Assembly: GCA_024398105.1 (NCBI GenBank)
Contig: JAKSJP010000004.1
Location: 62,001-126,000 of the forward strand
Direction: 5' to 3'
From: Bacteroidales bacterium
GTDB lineage: Bacteria > Bacteroidota > Bacteroidia > Bacteroidales > UBA932
DNA: 64,000 nucleotides
Shown one piece after another: positions 30,664 through 39,234 of this stretch (position 1 is the first letter of the stretch; every line of letters starts with the position of its first letter). The notes below the pieces were generated by a model. It was not told the DNA's origin. It did not search any database and was given only the letters and a program-made list of their open reading frames with translations. Both the position numbers and the translations under genes were made by a program.

Positions 30664-33039
30664 TTACAGTGTCAGGCGGATGCCGAAGTTGACGTTGCGG
30701 CCGTTGCCCCAGTATCCGGTGAAACCGTCCTTGTCGTGCCTGGCCCCGTCCTTGCTTCGTTCAATGTAGAACGCGTCGGTAAGGTTGCCGCCGTTGCAAT
30801 AGATGGTGACATCGCTTCCGAAGATCCTTCCGCTCCAGCTGATGCTGGCGTTGATAAGCGAGTAAGAAGGAATCCTGTACGAGTCACCTCTGTCCTCAGG
30901 ACTGGTCCTGGTGACAGGATCGAAGTCTGCCCAGAGGCGGTCGTTCCAGCTGTATTCAACCTTTGCGACGAAACCTTTGAGGAACTTTGCCCCCGCAGAG
31001 ATGCCGAGCTGGGTCTGAGGAGCGTCTCCGACATGGAGACCGTCGGCATAGACCTTTACCTGTCCCATCTCAAGCATAGTGTCAGGATCGTAGATTATCG
31101 CCTCGACGTCGTTCTTCCATTTCCACTGTCCGATCGATGCGAATCCGTCGAAATCGAGCCATCTGACAGGTCTGTAGCCAGCCTCGGCCTCGAATCCGAA
31201 ATGCTGGGCGTCAAGTCCCTTGACCATATACTTGTAAGGGTCGACGTCTACTGTCTTGTAGGACGCGCTCATCAAGGTCTTGTCCTGCCAGTATGCGTAA
31301 TATGCAGTCACCTCGAAGCTGTATCTCTGGCCGCTGCGTCTGAATCCGGCCTCGGCGAGATAGTTCTTCTCGTTGGTGATGTCCTTTGCGACCTCGTTGC
31401 TTCCGCTTGAGAAGAAGACATTTGAATATGGTGCCCTTGAATATACGGCCGCATTGGCGTAGAGGCTTGTCGACTTGCCGAACTTATGAAGCCATCCAGT
31501 CTTGACGCTCGCACCAGGCTTGCCTGCCCACTTGCTCCTGACGTCGTCGCCTACATAGTTGTAGGCGTCCCATTTCCTGAGGACGGTTCCGCTGGCAGAG
31601 ACTCCGAACGTGAGGATGTCGGACGCATTCTTCCATGTTCCGATTGCGTAGAGGGTGCCGTAGTGCTGGTCCCTTCCGCTGTCGGTCCTGACAAAGTCAC
31701 CGACATGCTTGATGCTCTCTCTCCCAGCTTGTCCGGCGAGGGACTTGCTGTAGTCCTCGTACCAGTAGTCAGCTCCGAGAAGATCGGTGATCTGCTCCCT
31801 TTCCCATGTGCTGTAGAGCTGGTAGTGTATGCCGCCTTCGATCTGGAAGCGGTCGCTGAGATCCTTGGTCACGCTTGACTTCACACCTGCCTGGGTATGT
31901 CCTGCCTGGTAGTCAGACATTATGTTGACCGCAGCGCCGCCGTTGGACTTGTTGAGTGCGACAGCTGCATCCCAGTCGATCTGCCCGTTCTCGTCCATGA
32001 ACGATGCGATCCTCTTTCCCTTGCTTTCAGTGTAATAGCCACCTCCGTTGGCCAACGCGAGATAAGCGGTCGTGCTTACTCTGATGTCGTCGCTGTGGTA
32101 AGAGTGGGTGAGTGTGAAGTATGGCTTGAAGTAATTGTTCCTTGAAAGGGTCCTGGCGGTGCGCTTCCCGTTCTCGTCGGTGTACCATCCCCAGTTCTTG
32201 TTGTAGTTCCTTCCGTACTTCTCGACCTCGGCATAGGTCAGCCTCTGCGACCTTTGCTCGTGCTGCTCAGGGGAACCGAGGGCGGTAAGATTGAGAGAAT
32301 GCCTGTCATTGAACTTCTTGGTGACGGCCAGCTGGTACGACCAAGTGCTGAGATTTGTCATGTCCGCATAGCTGCTTCCCCAGTTGTGTGAGCCCATGAG
32401 GCTTACTGCCCATCCTTTCCTGATGCCGGAATCGACGCTGAGGCTCATTCCGTTGGTGCCATAGCCGGTATGGTAATAGCTTGCTGACGCATGGGCGTCC
32501 TTCGACGGCTGTGTTGTGACAATGTCTATGGTACCTCCGACCGAATTGTCCGAGAGCATCGAGTTTCCGATACCTTTCTGGACCTGGATCGATGATGCGG
32601 CATCCGCCATGCCCATCCAGTTGTTCCAGTACATGCTGCCAGAGGTAAGACCAGAGATAGGCACTCCGTTGAGAAGGACGGAGATGTTCTCCTGCTTGAA
32701 GCCACGGATGTTGATCTTGGCGTCACCGAAGCTTCCGGTCTCGGCTGTCGCGTAGACTCCCGGAACATTGTGGATCAGCTCAGGGAAGGTCTTGCCGGCT
32801 GCCTGCGTGCGGATCTTGTCCTGGGTGATGTCAGTAAGTCTCAGAGGGGATGAGTTCCTGTCTGCGATGCTTGCTGAGATAGTGATCTCGTCGAGGATGA
32901 TGTGGGATGTTGTGTCCTGGACGGACGATGAGGCCCCGTCGGGGCGTGTGACAGGCGTTGTGCCTGCACCTGCGGCGATGACGGGCATGTTCAGCCCAAA
33001 CATCACTGCCGCGATTGCTGGTAGTGATTTGAATGACAT
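30664..33039 (-). CDS. TonB-dependent outer-membrane receptor under FMN riboswitch control
   Basis: 791 residues, with signal peptide (cleavage near VIAAGAG). The plug domain (about 60-180) has FPELIHNVPGVYA, INIRGFKQENISVLLNGVP and DNSVGGTIDIVTTQPS; the remainder is a 22-stranded barrel ending NVNFGIRLTL. There is no SusC-type N-terminal extension and no SusD gene. The FMN riboswitch ends ten bases before the ATG, so the likely cargo is riboflavin or a related flavin. The receptor type is certain; the ligand is inferred from the riboswitch. Confidence 0.92.
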   Translation of the reverse strand: MSFKSLPAIAAVMFGLNMPVIAAGAGTTPVTRPDGASSSVQDTTSHIILDEITISASIADRNSSPLRLTDITQDKIRTQAAGKTFPELIHNVPGVYATAETGSFGDAKINIRGFKQENISVLLNGVPISGLTSGSMYWNNWMGMADAASSIQVQKGIGNSMLSDNSVGGTIDIVTTQPSKDAHASASYYHTGYGTNGMSLSVDSGIRKGWAVSLMGSHNWGSSYADMTNLSTWSYQLAVTKKFNDRHSLNLTALGSPEQHEQRSQRLTYAEVEKYGRNYNKNWGWYTDENGKRTARTLSRNNYFKPYFTLTHSYHSDDIRVSTTAYLALANGGGYYTESKGKRIASFMDENGQIDWDAAVALNKSNGGAAVNIMSDYQAGHTQAGVKSSVTKDLSDRFQIEGGIHYQLYSTWEREQITDLLGADYWYEDYSKSLAGQAGRESIKHVGDFVRTDSGRDQHYGTLYAIGTWKNASDILTFGVSASGTVLRKWDAYNYVGDDVRSKWAGKPGASVKTGWLHKFGKSTSLYANAAVYSRAPYSNVFFSSGSNEVAKDITNEKNYLAEAGFRRSGQRYSFEVTAYYAYWQDKTLMSASYKTVDVDPYKYMVKGLDAQHFGFEAEAGYRPVRWLDFDGFASIGQWKWKNDVEAIIYDPDTMLEMGQVKVYADGLHVGDAPQTQLGISAGAKFLKGFVAKVEYSWNDRLWADFDPVTRTSPEDRGDSYRIPSYSLINASISWSGRIFGSDVTIYCNGGNLTDAFYIERSKDGARHDKDGFTGYWGNGRNVNFGIRLTL

Positions 33040-33048
33040 AATATAATA

Positions 33049-33168
33049 CTTCTTCCATCCGGACTTTACCGTCGGTGCCGTAGTTTCAACGGCTCAACCC
33101 TTGTGGAAGAACGCCACAGAGGGCTCGCGGACTATACCGCCGGTTGGGAATTGCACCCGACCCTGAAG
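33049..33168 (-). ncRNA. FMN riboswitch (RFN element)
   Basis: Read on the minus strand, the conserved blocks appear in order: CTTCAGGGTCGGGTGCAATT, CCCAACCGGCGGTATAGTCC, GCGAGCCC, then after a variable stem GTTGAAACTACGGCACCGAC and GGTAAAGTCCGGATGGAAGA. These match the RFN consensus almost base for base, with P1 formed by CTTC and GAAG. The 3' P1 strand is part of the purine-rich ribosome-binding region ten bases before the TonB-receptor ATG, so FMN binding would hide the ribosome site (translational repression). Confidence 0.94.
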
Positions 33169-33200
33169 TTTATTGTTTTGCAGATTAATGATCTGCGCTG

Positions 33201-33231
33201 CAAAGATATATTATTTTTTCACTGTTTTCAA
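33201..33231 (-). promoter_or_regulatory. Promoter of the riboswitch-TonB receptor transcript
   Basis: On the minus strand, TTG at 33231-33229, 20 bases, and TATCTTTG at 33208-33201. A 17-base hairpin (GCAGAT, 5-base loop, ATCTGC; 33180-33196) lies between it and the riboswitch. Confidence 0.75.
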
Positions 33232-33237
33232 AATGAT

Positions 33238-33245
33238 TACCTTTG
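33238..33245 (+). promoter_or_regulatory. Possible -7 box for the GH97 gene
   Basis: TACCTTTG 21 bases upstream of the GH97 ATG. It lies directly beside the -33 box of the divergent riboswitch promoter. Confidence 0.5.
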
Positions 33246-33266
33246 TGTCACTATCATTATTTTACC

Positions 33267-35279
33267 ATGAAAGTATTCCATCTTATCTCATTGGGCGCAG
33301 CAGCCCTTTTCTCGGTAGCATGTGGGAGCAATACTCTCCAGTCGCCCGACAAGTCGATCAAGGCAGTCATTGACGGTCAGTCAATTGCCGTCTATTATGG
33401 CGTATCGCAGGTCATATCTGACCTTCATGTCGGAATCATCACACAGTCGCAGAATCTTGACTCGGCTCTTGTGCTGAGCTCACAGTCCGGCAGGAAACTT
33501 ATCAAGGAAGAGTATGACATGCCTGCTGGAAAGCGTCTGCATTGCAGCAATTCCGCAAATGAGAAGATTCTTACGTATAAGAATCCTTCTGGCGAGGAAC
33601 TTCAGGTCGTACTTCGCCTCTATAATGACGGTGTCGCCCTCCGTTATGTGACCGCTGAAGGTACCATGGTCATGGAGGACCGTACTTCGTACAGCGTCGC
33701 AGACGGCGTCAACAGATGGATTGCAAACTATGACGCGTCGAATGAGCAGCCGTTCCCGCTTTCGACTGACGGATCTGTAGGAACCAGCAAGTATGGCAGG
33801 GCTGCAAAGAACAGCAAGTGGAGCTATCCTGCCCTCGTAGAACCGGTTCCAGGAATCTTTGCCCTTATCTCTGAGGCGGACATCCGTGTCGGAGACAGCG
33901 GTTCATATCTTGTGAACGAGAAGGACAAGGAAGTCTATGAGGTCACCCTCGAGGGCCCGAACGCCTATAACGAGGGAATGTCTCCTTGGCGCTGTGCGAT
34001 CATCGGAGAGCTCTCTGACATCGCTGAGTCTACTCTCATCACAGACCTCGCTTCTCCAAGCGAGATCGCCGATCCTTCGTGGATCCAGCCAGGAGTCAGC
34101 TCATGGATCTATTGGGCATATAACCATGGTTCAAAGGATTTCGAGCTTTGCAAGACCTTCATCGACCTTGCAGCACAGATGGGATGGCCGTATTGCCTTG
34201 TCGACTGGGAATGGCCGGAAATGACAGGAGGCTATGACCTGAACGATGTCATGGCATATGCTCGTGAGAAAGGTGTCAAGATCAATCTCTGGTACAATTC
34301 AGGAACCTCCTGGATCGGTCCTGGCGCACCTCAGCCACAGGACCGTCTCAATACCCCTGAGAGCCGTGAACGCGAGATGCAGTGGCTTGAGGAGATCGGC
34401 GTAAGCGGTATCAAGGTCGACTTCTTCTCTCCTCTCAACGACGAGATGGCTAAGTACTATATCGACATCCTCAAGGATGCTGCGCGTCACCATCTTCTCG
34501 TAGATTTCCACGGCTGTACGATCCCTAACGGATGGCAGCGTACATGGCCGAACATGATGAGCATGGAGGCTATCTATGGAGCTGAGTGGTACAACAACGG
34601 TCCGTTCTTCGGGCCGACCGCAGCTGTCCACAATGCCACGGTTCCGTTCACACGTAATGTCGTCGGTCCTATGGACTATACTCCTGGCTCATTCAGCGAC
34701 AGCCAGTATGCACATCTCACGACCAATGCCCATGAGCTTGCGCTTCCTGTCCTCTTCGAATCAGGAATCCAGCATATGGCTGACCGTCCTGCAGGCTATT
34801 TCGGAGATGAGGCAGCAAAGAATGTATATGATCCGGACAAGCAGGCAAGGATCGAGCGTGCTGCAGCCATGGCATCAAGACCTTCCGGCGGTCCAGGTCC
34901 TAGAGGAGGATTCGGCAACGTTCAGGTCGCAATCCCTACAGAAGAATGCCCAGGTATTCCACAGGAGGCTCTTGACGTATATTCAGGGCTTCCTTCAATC
35001 TGGGATGACACCAAGCTCCTTGCTGGATATCCAGGTGAATTTGTGGTGATGGCACGTCGCTCAGGCAGCAAGTGGTATATCGCTGGAATCAATGGCAAGT
35101 CTGAGCCTGTTGACATCGCATTCTCGCTTGAACGTCTCGGAGTCAGTGCATCTTCCAACATTCTTTTCTGCGATGGTCCTCAGGACAGGATCATTGATGT
35201 GAAGACCCTCGAACTCAATGGCGACAGTGCATCAGTCCCATGTCGTGCCCGTGGAGGCTTCCTTGTTGTAATCGACTGA
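33267..35279 (+). CDS. Glycoside hydrolase family 97 (retaining alpha-galactosidase type predicted)
   Basis: 670 residues from MKVFHLISLGAAALFSVAC, a lipoprotein-like signal. The N-terminal GH97 beta-sandwich starts with SPDKSIKAVIDGQ and includes GVALRYV; the central barrel has SSWIYWAYNHGSKDF, YCLVDWEWPEM and SGIKVDFFSPLND, where Asp385 is the probable nucleophile of retaining GH97 enzymes. The inverting SusB-type glutamates are not evident. It would remove alpha-linked galactose or similar from oligosaccharides in the periplasm. It is single, with no SusCD, and a CE15 esterase follows. Confidence 0.9.
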   Translation: MKVFHLISLGAAALFSVACGSNTLQSPDKSIKAVIDGQSIAVYYGVSQVISDLHVGIITQSQNLDSALVLSSQSGRKLIKEEYDMPAGKRLHCSNSANEKILTYKNPSGEELQVVLRLYNDGVALRYVTAEGTMVMEDRTSYSVADGVNRWIANYDASNEQPFPLSTDGSVGTSKYGRAAKNSKWSYPALVEPVPGIFALISEADIRVGDSGSYLVNEKDKEVYEVTLEGPNAYNEGMSPWRCAIIGELSDIAESTLITDLASPSEIADPSWIQPGVSSWIYWAYNHGSKDFELCKTFIDLAAQMGWPYCLVDWEWPEMTGGYDLNDVMAYAREKGVKINLWYNSGTSWIGPGAPQPQDRLNTPESREREMQWLEEIGVSGIKVDFFSPLNDEMAKYYIDILKDAARHHLLVDFHGCTIPNGWQRTWPNMMSMEAIYGAEWYNNGPFFGPTAAVHNATVPFTRNVVGPMDYTPGSFSDSQYAHLTTNAHELALPVLFESGIQHMADRPAGYFGDEAAKNVYDPDKQARIERAAAMASRPSGGPGPRGGFGNVQVAIPTEECPGIPQEALDVYSGLPSIWDDTKLLAGYPGEFVVMARRSGSKWYIAGINGKSEPVDIAFSLERLGVSASSNILFCDGPQDRIIDVKTLELNGDSASVPCRARGGFLVVID

Positions 35280-35373
35280 TATATCGTTTGCTATATATGA
35301 TTATTATGGCCGGTCTTTATTTTATTTGAGCAAGAATTTATATATATTCGCACTACTATAATACTAATATACC

Positions 35374-36891
35374 ATGAAGAAGAGTATTTCACTTGCAATC
35401 GCAATGATGCTGTGCGTCCCTATGTTTGCACAGAGTCCTGTAACCTTCACAGCGCAGGAGGACTTCCAGAACATGCTCGACCAGCTTGGAATCAAGTCCG
35501 TAAGACGTGGATTCGATTCAGACCAGAGCAGTCCTTATGCAGCTAACTATGATGAGTCAAAGGCTAATCCTTACCCTGTCATCCCTGACCTTATGACGAC
35601 CAATAAAGGCAAGAAGGTGAAGACCGCGAAGGATTGGTGGGAAGTGCGTCGTCCGGAAATCAAGGAAGGCTTCGAGAGCGAGGTCTATGGACGCGTTCCT
35701 GCAAATGTCCCTGACGTCACCTGGACAGTCGTATGTGAAGAAATCGAAAGAGTCGGTATGATCTCAGCAAAGGCAAAGCAGCTTGTCGGCCATGTCGACA
35801 ACTCATCTTGTCCTGAGATCAACGTAGATATCAAGATGGTCGTAGTGACCCCTGCTGATGCCAAGGGACCTGTTCCACTCCTTATGATGTTCGGTGGTGC
35901 TACACTCCCTAATCCTGTGACACCTGCAAGAGGTGACATGGAAATCATCAACAAGGCTCTCCGCCAGATGCTCGAGGCTAATCCTGAGACAGCAGATCTC
36001 ATGAAGAAGTATCCTGCATGGCAGCCGTTCGAGGCAGCTAATCCTTTCGCAGGCTTCGGCAGACAGCAGCTTGCACCAGGCCAGGATCCACCTTCAAACC
36101 AGCAGCTTCTCGCAGCAGGCTGGGGCTATGCTATGATCGATCCATCAAGCATCCAGGCAGACAACGGCGCTGGTCTTACCCGCGGTATCATCGGTCTTGT
36201 GAACCATGGTCAGCCACGCAAACCGGACGACTGGGGCTCGCTCAGAGCATGGGCATGGGGCGCTGCACGTGGACTTGACTACCTTGAGACAGACCCTGAC
36301 GTCGACGCTAAGCACGTAGGCATCGAAGGCGTTTCACGTTACGGAAAGGCAGCTCTCGTTACACTCGCATTCGAGGACAGGTTTGCTATGGGTCTCATCG
36401 GTTCATCAGGAAAGGGTGGCGCGACACTCCACAGAAGAATCTTCGGTGAAGGTCTTGAGAACCTTGCAACCAGCGGCGAGTACCACTGGATGGCCGGTAA
36501 CTATATCAAGTACAACGCTGTAGAGGGAAAGAACGGTGCAGGTACAGCAGACATGCTCCCTGTAGACTCACACGAGCTTATCGCAATGTGTGCACCTCGC
36601 CTCGTGTTCATCAGCTATGGTATTCCTGAGCAGGGCGATGCCCAGTGGCTCGACCAGTACGGCAGCTGGCAGGCTACAATCGCAGCAGGTGAGGCATTCA
36701 CCCTCCTCGGCTCGACTGACCTCGGTCTCGGTCACGACTATCGCTCAGTTCCAATGCCTGCAGTAAACCAGGACGTCCTTGACGGCAACCTTGCATGGCG
36801 TCAGCATGACGGTGGCCACACCGATGCTCCTAACATGAAGCATTTCATCAAGTGGGCTACGGAAAAGATCGGATACGTCTATAAGAGATAA
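35374..36891 (+). CDS. CE15 glucuronoyl esterase, secreted
   Basis: 505 residues; MKKSISLAIAMMLCVPMFAQ is a Sec signal. The CE15 nucleophile motif is GVSRYGKAA with Ser321; substrate-contact sequences IGSSGKGGATLHRR and EYHWMAGNY are typical of the family, and the candidate catalytic His is in WRQHDGGHTDAPN. CE15 enzymes cleave the ester between 4-O-methyl-glucuronic acid of xylan and lignin alcohols. Bacterial members usually carry an insertion compared with fungal ones, consistent with the length. It sits after GH97 and before a strong terminator. Confidence 0.9.
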   Translation: MKKSISLAIAMMLCVPMFAQSPVTFTAQEDFQNMLDQLGIKSVRRGFDSDQSSPYAANYDESKANPYPVIPDLMTTNKGKKVKTAKDWWEVRRPEIKEGFESEVYGRVPANVPDVTWTVVCEEIERVGMISAKAKQLVGHVDNSSCPEINVDIKMVVVTPADAKGPVPLLMMFGGATLPNPVTPARGDMEIINKALRQMLEANPETADLMKKYPAWQPFEAANPFAGFGRQQLAPGQDPPSNQQLLAAGWGYAMIDPSSIQADNGAGLTRGIIGLVNHGQPRKPDDWGSLRAWAWGAARGLDYLETDPDVDAKHVGIEGVSRYGKAALVTLAFEDRFAMGLIGSSGKGGATLHRRIFGEGLENLATSGEYHWMAGNYIKYNAVEGKNGAGTADMLPVDSHELIAMCAPRLVFISYGIPEQGDAQWLDQYGSWQATIAAGEAFTLLGSTDLGLGHDYRSVPMPAVNQDVLDGNLAWRQHDGGHTDAPNMKHFIKWATEKIGYVYKR

Positions 36892-36909
36892 TCATCTGTC
36901 GAAGATATG

Positions 36910-36942
36910 AAAAAAGGCTGGTCCCTGAGGGCCAGCCTTTTT
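36910..36942. terminator. Terminator shared by CE15 gene and tmRNA
   Basis: AAAAAGGCTGG, GC-rich loop, CCAGCCTTTTT: a perfect 11-base stem. It lies immediately past the mature 3' end of tmRNA on the minus strand and after CE15 on the plus strand. Confidence 0.9.
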
Positions 36943-36944
36943 CA

Positions 36945-37341
36945 GGTGGAGATGGGCGGACTCGAACCGCCGTCCAAACAACGCACCAAACAGCTTTCTA
37001 CACGCTTATCCTGTCTTTGGTTGTCGGCGCATGGCTGCCGATAGGAAGGCTACCATGAGCTTATCAGTTGAATCTTAGCAGACCTTAACTGAGTCTGGTC
37101 TGAGCATCCTGCTTGGATGATACCCCGTGCTCGGCGCATAGCAGGCTTAAAGTCCGCGGGATACTCGTCGGCGCTGCAGCCTTGGCAGCGCGGATTAAGC
37201 TAATGGACTTGGTCGATTAGGCAGCGAGTGCATAGTTGTTGTTGCCAACTGAATTTTTGAGGATCGGGATTAACGGGCCGGCCCACAGCGCCCGACGTGC
37301 TTACTGTCCGACATCGATGCTGTCAAAACCAAAACATCCCC
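36945..37341 (-). ncRNA. ssrA: Transfer-messenger RNA (tmRNA)
   Basis: The 5' end GGGGATGTTTTGGTTTTGAC and the 3' T-arm GGCGGTTCGAGTCCGCCCAT are diagnostic; GGGGAUG pairs with CAUCUCC to form the acceptor stem. The internal frame reads GGC AAC AAC AAC TAT GCA CTC GCT GCC TAA, giving tag GNNNYALAA, close to known Bacteroidota tags. It rescues stalled ribosomes. The genomic 3' end is ACCT, so the final A of CCA would be added after transcription. A TATCTTTG box lies at 37361-37354 on the minus strand. Confidence 0.96.
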
Positions 37342-37353
37342 GTAACAGTTCTG

Positions 37354-37361
37354 CAAAGATA
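37354..37361 (-). promoter_or_regulatory. Possible -7 box for tmRNA
   Basis: TATCTTTG on the minus strand, 13 bases upstream of the mature 5' end; a short 5' leader would be trimmed. Confidence 0.5.
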
Positions 37362-37423
37362 TGAAAGATTCTACTATTATCATTCACAGTCAAAGAAAAA
37401 TTAGGTTATTCAATAAATATGTC

Positions 37424-37431
37424 TATATTTG
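37424..37431 (+). promoter_or_regulatory. Possible -7 box for the SDR gene
   Basis: TATATTTG with TTA rather than TTG near the -33 position. The leader would be about 65 bases and AT-rich. Confidence 0.5.
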
Positions 37432-37500
37432 TAAATGGGGTCTAGCCCTTTCATAAATTGAATTATATTAATTACTTATATAAAACTAATTAACAGAATT

Positions 37501-38274
37501 ATGAGCAAGAATTATTTCGACCTTACAGGTAGAGTAGCTGTCGTTACAGGTGCTTCTACAGGTCTTGGTCTCCAGATGGCAGAGGCTTTCGCAAGCCAGG
37601 GTGCCAATGTTGTTCTTATGGCAAGAAGACTCAACCTCCTCGAGGACAACTGCAAGGCCATCGTCGAGAAGTTTGGTGTTGAGGCGCTTCCTATCGCATG
37701 CGATATCACAGATACAGAGAAGGTAAAGGCAGCTGTCGCTGAGGTCATGGCTAAGTTCGGCCGCGTTGACATCCTCGTGAACAACGCCGGTACTGGCGGT
37801 ATCACTCCAGCTGAGGACGTTCCAGATGAGATGTTCGAGAAGGAGTTCCAGATCGACCTCTTCGGTACATTCAAGTGTGCACGTGAGTTCGGTAAGGAGA
37901 TGATCAAGGCTGGTTATGGCCGTATCATCAACATCGCTTCTATGTACGGTCTCGTAGGTAACATGGCTGCTCCATCTTCACCTTACCATGCAGCAAAGGG
38001 TGGCGTTGTCAACCTTACACGTGCTCTCGCAGCTGAGTGGGGTAAGTATGGCATCACTGTAAACGCAATCTGCCCAGGTTACTTCATGACTCCTCTTACA
38101 AAGTCAACTCTTGAGACAGACTGGTTCGCAGCTTACGCTAAGGGCGCTATTCCTGTAGGCCGTTACGGTAAGGAGGGTGAGCTTGACACAGTTGCTCTCT
38201 TCCTCGCTTCACCTGCTTCTACCTACGTAAATGGTCAGAACATCGCAGTTGACGGCGGTTACACTGCAATCTAA
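37501..38274 (+). CDS. Short-chain dehydrogenase, gluconate 5-dehydrogenase-like
   Basis: 257 residues. NAD(P) motif TGASTGLG, LVNNAG, catalytic Ser in IASMYG and Tyr-Lys in YHAAKGG; the C-terminal GQNIAVDGGYTAI is typical of classical SDRs of the gluconate/2-keto-3-deoxygluconate dehydrogenase group. It may act in hexuronate or aldonate metabolism, which would suit a glucuronoxylan degrader, but the substrate cannot be read. Codon use is strongly biased, as in highly expressed genes. It is monocistronic with its own terminator. Confidence 0.87.
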   Translation: MSKNYFDLTGRVAVVTGASTGLGLQMAEAFASQGANVVLMARRLNLLEDNCKAIVEKFGVEALPIACDITDTEKVKAAVAEVMAKFGRVDILVNNAGTGGITPAEDVPDEMFEKEFQIDLFGTFKCAREFGKEMIKAGYGRIINIASMYGLVGNMAAPSSPYHAAKGGVVNLTRALAAEWGKYGITVNAICPGYFMTPLTKSTLETDWFAAYAKGAIPVGRYGKEGELDTVALFLASPASTYVNGQNIAVDGGYTAI

Positions 38275-38299
38275 TCTTCAACAGATACAGAAAACATAA

Positions 38300-38324
38300 A
38301 GGGCTCGGAGGAATCCGGGCCCTT
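38300..38324 (+). terminator. Terminator after the SDR gene
   Basis: GGGCTCGGA and TCCGGGCCC arms followed by TTGTTCT, just past the SDR stop and just before the stop of the convergent gene. Confidence 0.75.
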
Positions 38325-38327
38325 GTT

Positions 38328-39122
38328 CTATATATGCTTCTGCACTACCTCCAGCAGCCTCCGGTGGTTGGCAGGGGAGTTGGCGGCGACGATTATTCCC
38401 GCTTTCCTGAGCGAAGGCTCGCAGCCGTCAATACCGCTCATTACACCTCCAGCTTCAGTCAGGATGAGCTTGGCGGCCGCAAAGTCCCATGGCAGGAGCC
38501 TGTATTCGAAGTAGAGTTCGATGCGTCCGCAGGCAAGGAAACAGATCTCGAGAGCCGCGGCACCGAATCTGCGTACGTCGTTACACTGCATATAGGTCTC
38601 CATGATTATGTCTGAGCAGGCCTGGGCGTGCTCCTTGCGGTAGAGACAGAGTGCCGAGCATAGGATGCCGTTCTCGAACGAGCGGCCGGAAACCTTGATG
38701 GGAATGCCGTTGCACAAGGCACCATGGTCCTTTTCGGCGCAGTAGAGCTCGTCTCTCATAGGACTGTAGACGACGCCTGCGACGACTTCGCCGTGACGGG
38801 AAAGCGCGACCGAGATGCAGCAGTGGTCGATTCCGCGGGAATAGTTCGCCGTGCCGTCGATAGGGTCGATGATCCAGACATATTCCGGGACTATGGTACC
38901 TTCGCCTCCGTCGCCGTTGCCGTCATGTCCGAGGTCCTCCTCTTCGCAGAAAAAGCCGCTGCCGGGAATCAACTCGGAAAGCTTTTCACAAAGGAAGTGC
39001 TGTACGGCCAGGTCTGAGCTGGTCACGATGTTGGTGAAACCCTCCTTCTGGTTCACGACGAAACCTTCCGTCACCATCAGGCCGGCTGCCTGACGTACTA
39101 TGTCGATTATCTTCTGCAGCAT
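38328..39122 (-). CDS. Inositol monophosphatase-family phosphatase
   Basis: 264 residues, no signal. Metal-binding motifs are intact: FFCEEEDLG, WIIDPIDGTANYSRG and WDFAAAKLILTEAGG. The family includes inositol monophosphatase (SuhB), CysQ and fructose-bisphosphatase-like enzymes; sequence alone does not choose among them, though the DPIDGT motif with length 264 fits SuhB-type. It hydrolyses a sugar or nucleotide phosphate in the cytoplasm using magnesium. It is monocistronic, divergent from the sensor-like gene. Confidence 0.88.
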   Translation of the reverse strand: MLQKIIDIVRQAAGLMVTEGFVVNQKEGFTNIVTSSDLAVQHFLCEKLSELIPGSGFFCEEEDLGHDGNGDGGEGTIVPEYVWIIDPIDGTANYSRGIDHCCISVALSRHGEVVAGVVYSPMRDELYCAEKDHGALCNGIPIKVSGRSFENGILCSALCLYRKEHAQACSDIIMETYMQCNDVRRFGAAALEICFLACGRIELYFEYRLLPWDFAAAKLILTEAGGVMSGIDGCEPSLRKAGIIVAANSPANHRRLLEVVQKHI

Positions 39123-39197
39123 ATTGTCGTTCTGAATTAATGGTAGTATTCGCAGATATCCTGGGCGTAAAGATACTATTATCTTTGAGAAATTGAC

Positions 39198-39205
39198 TAT
39201 ATTTG
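39198..39205 (+). promoter_or_regulatory. Possible -7 box for the trkH operon
   Basis: TATATTTG 29 bases upstream of the ATG at 39235; a second box TATCTTTG is at 39180-39187. Neither has an ideal -33 TTG. Confidence 0.45.
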
Positions 39206-39234
39206 CCTGACAAGCTATCTGTCATTTGCTGGAC

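Noticed and set aside
30664-33039. SusC-type polysaccharide transporter
   Set aside because: No SusC N-terminal extension, no SusD partner, shorter than SusC, and it sits behind an FMN riboswitch.
33049-33168. Cobalamin or TPP riboswitch, common before Bacteroidota TonB receptors
   Set aside because: The conserved blocks are those of the RFN element; no B12-box or thi-box is present.
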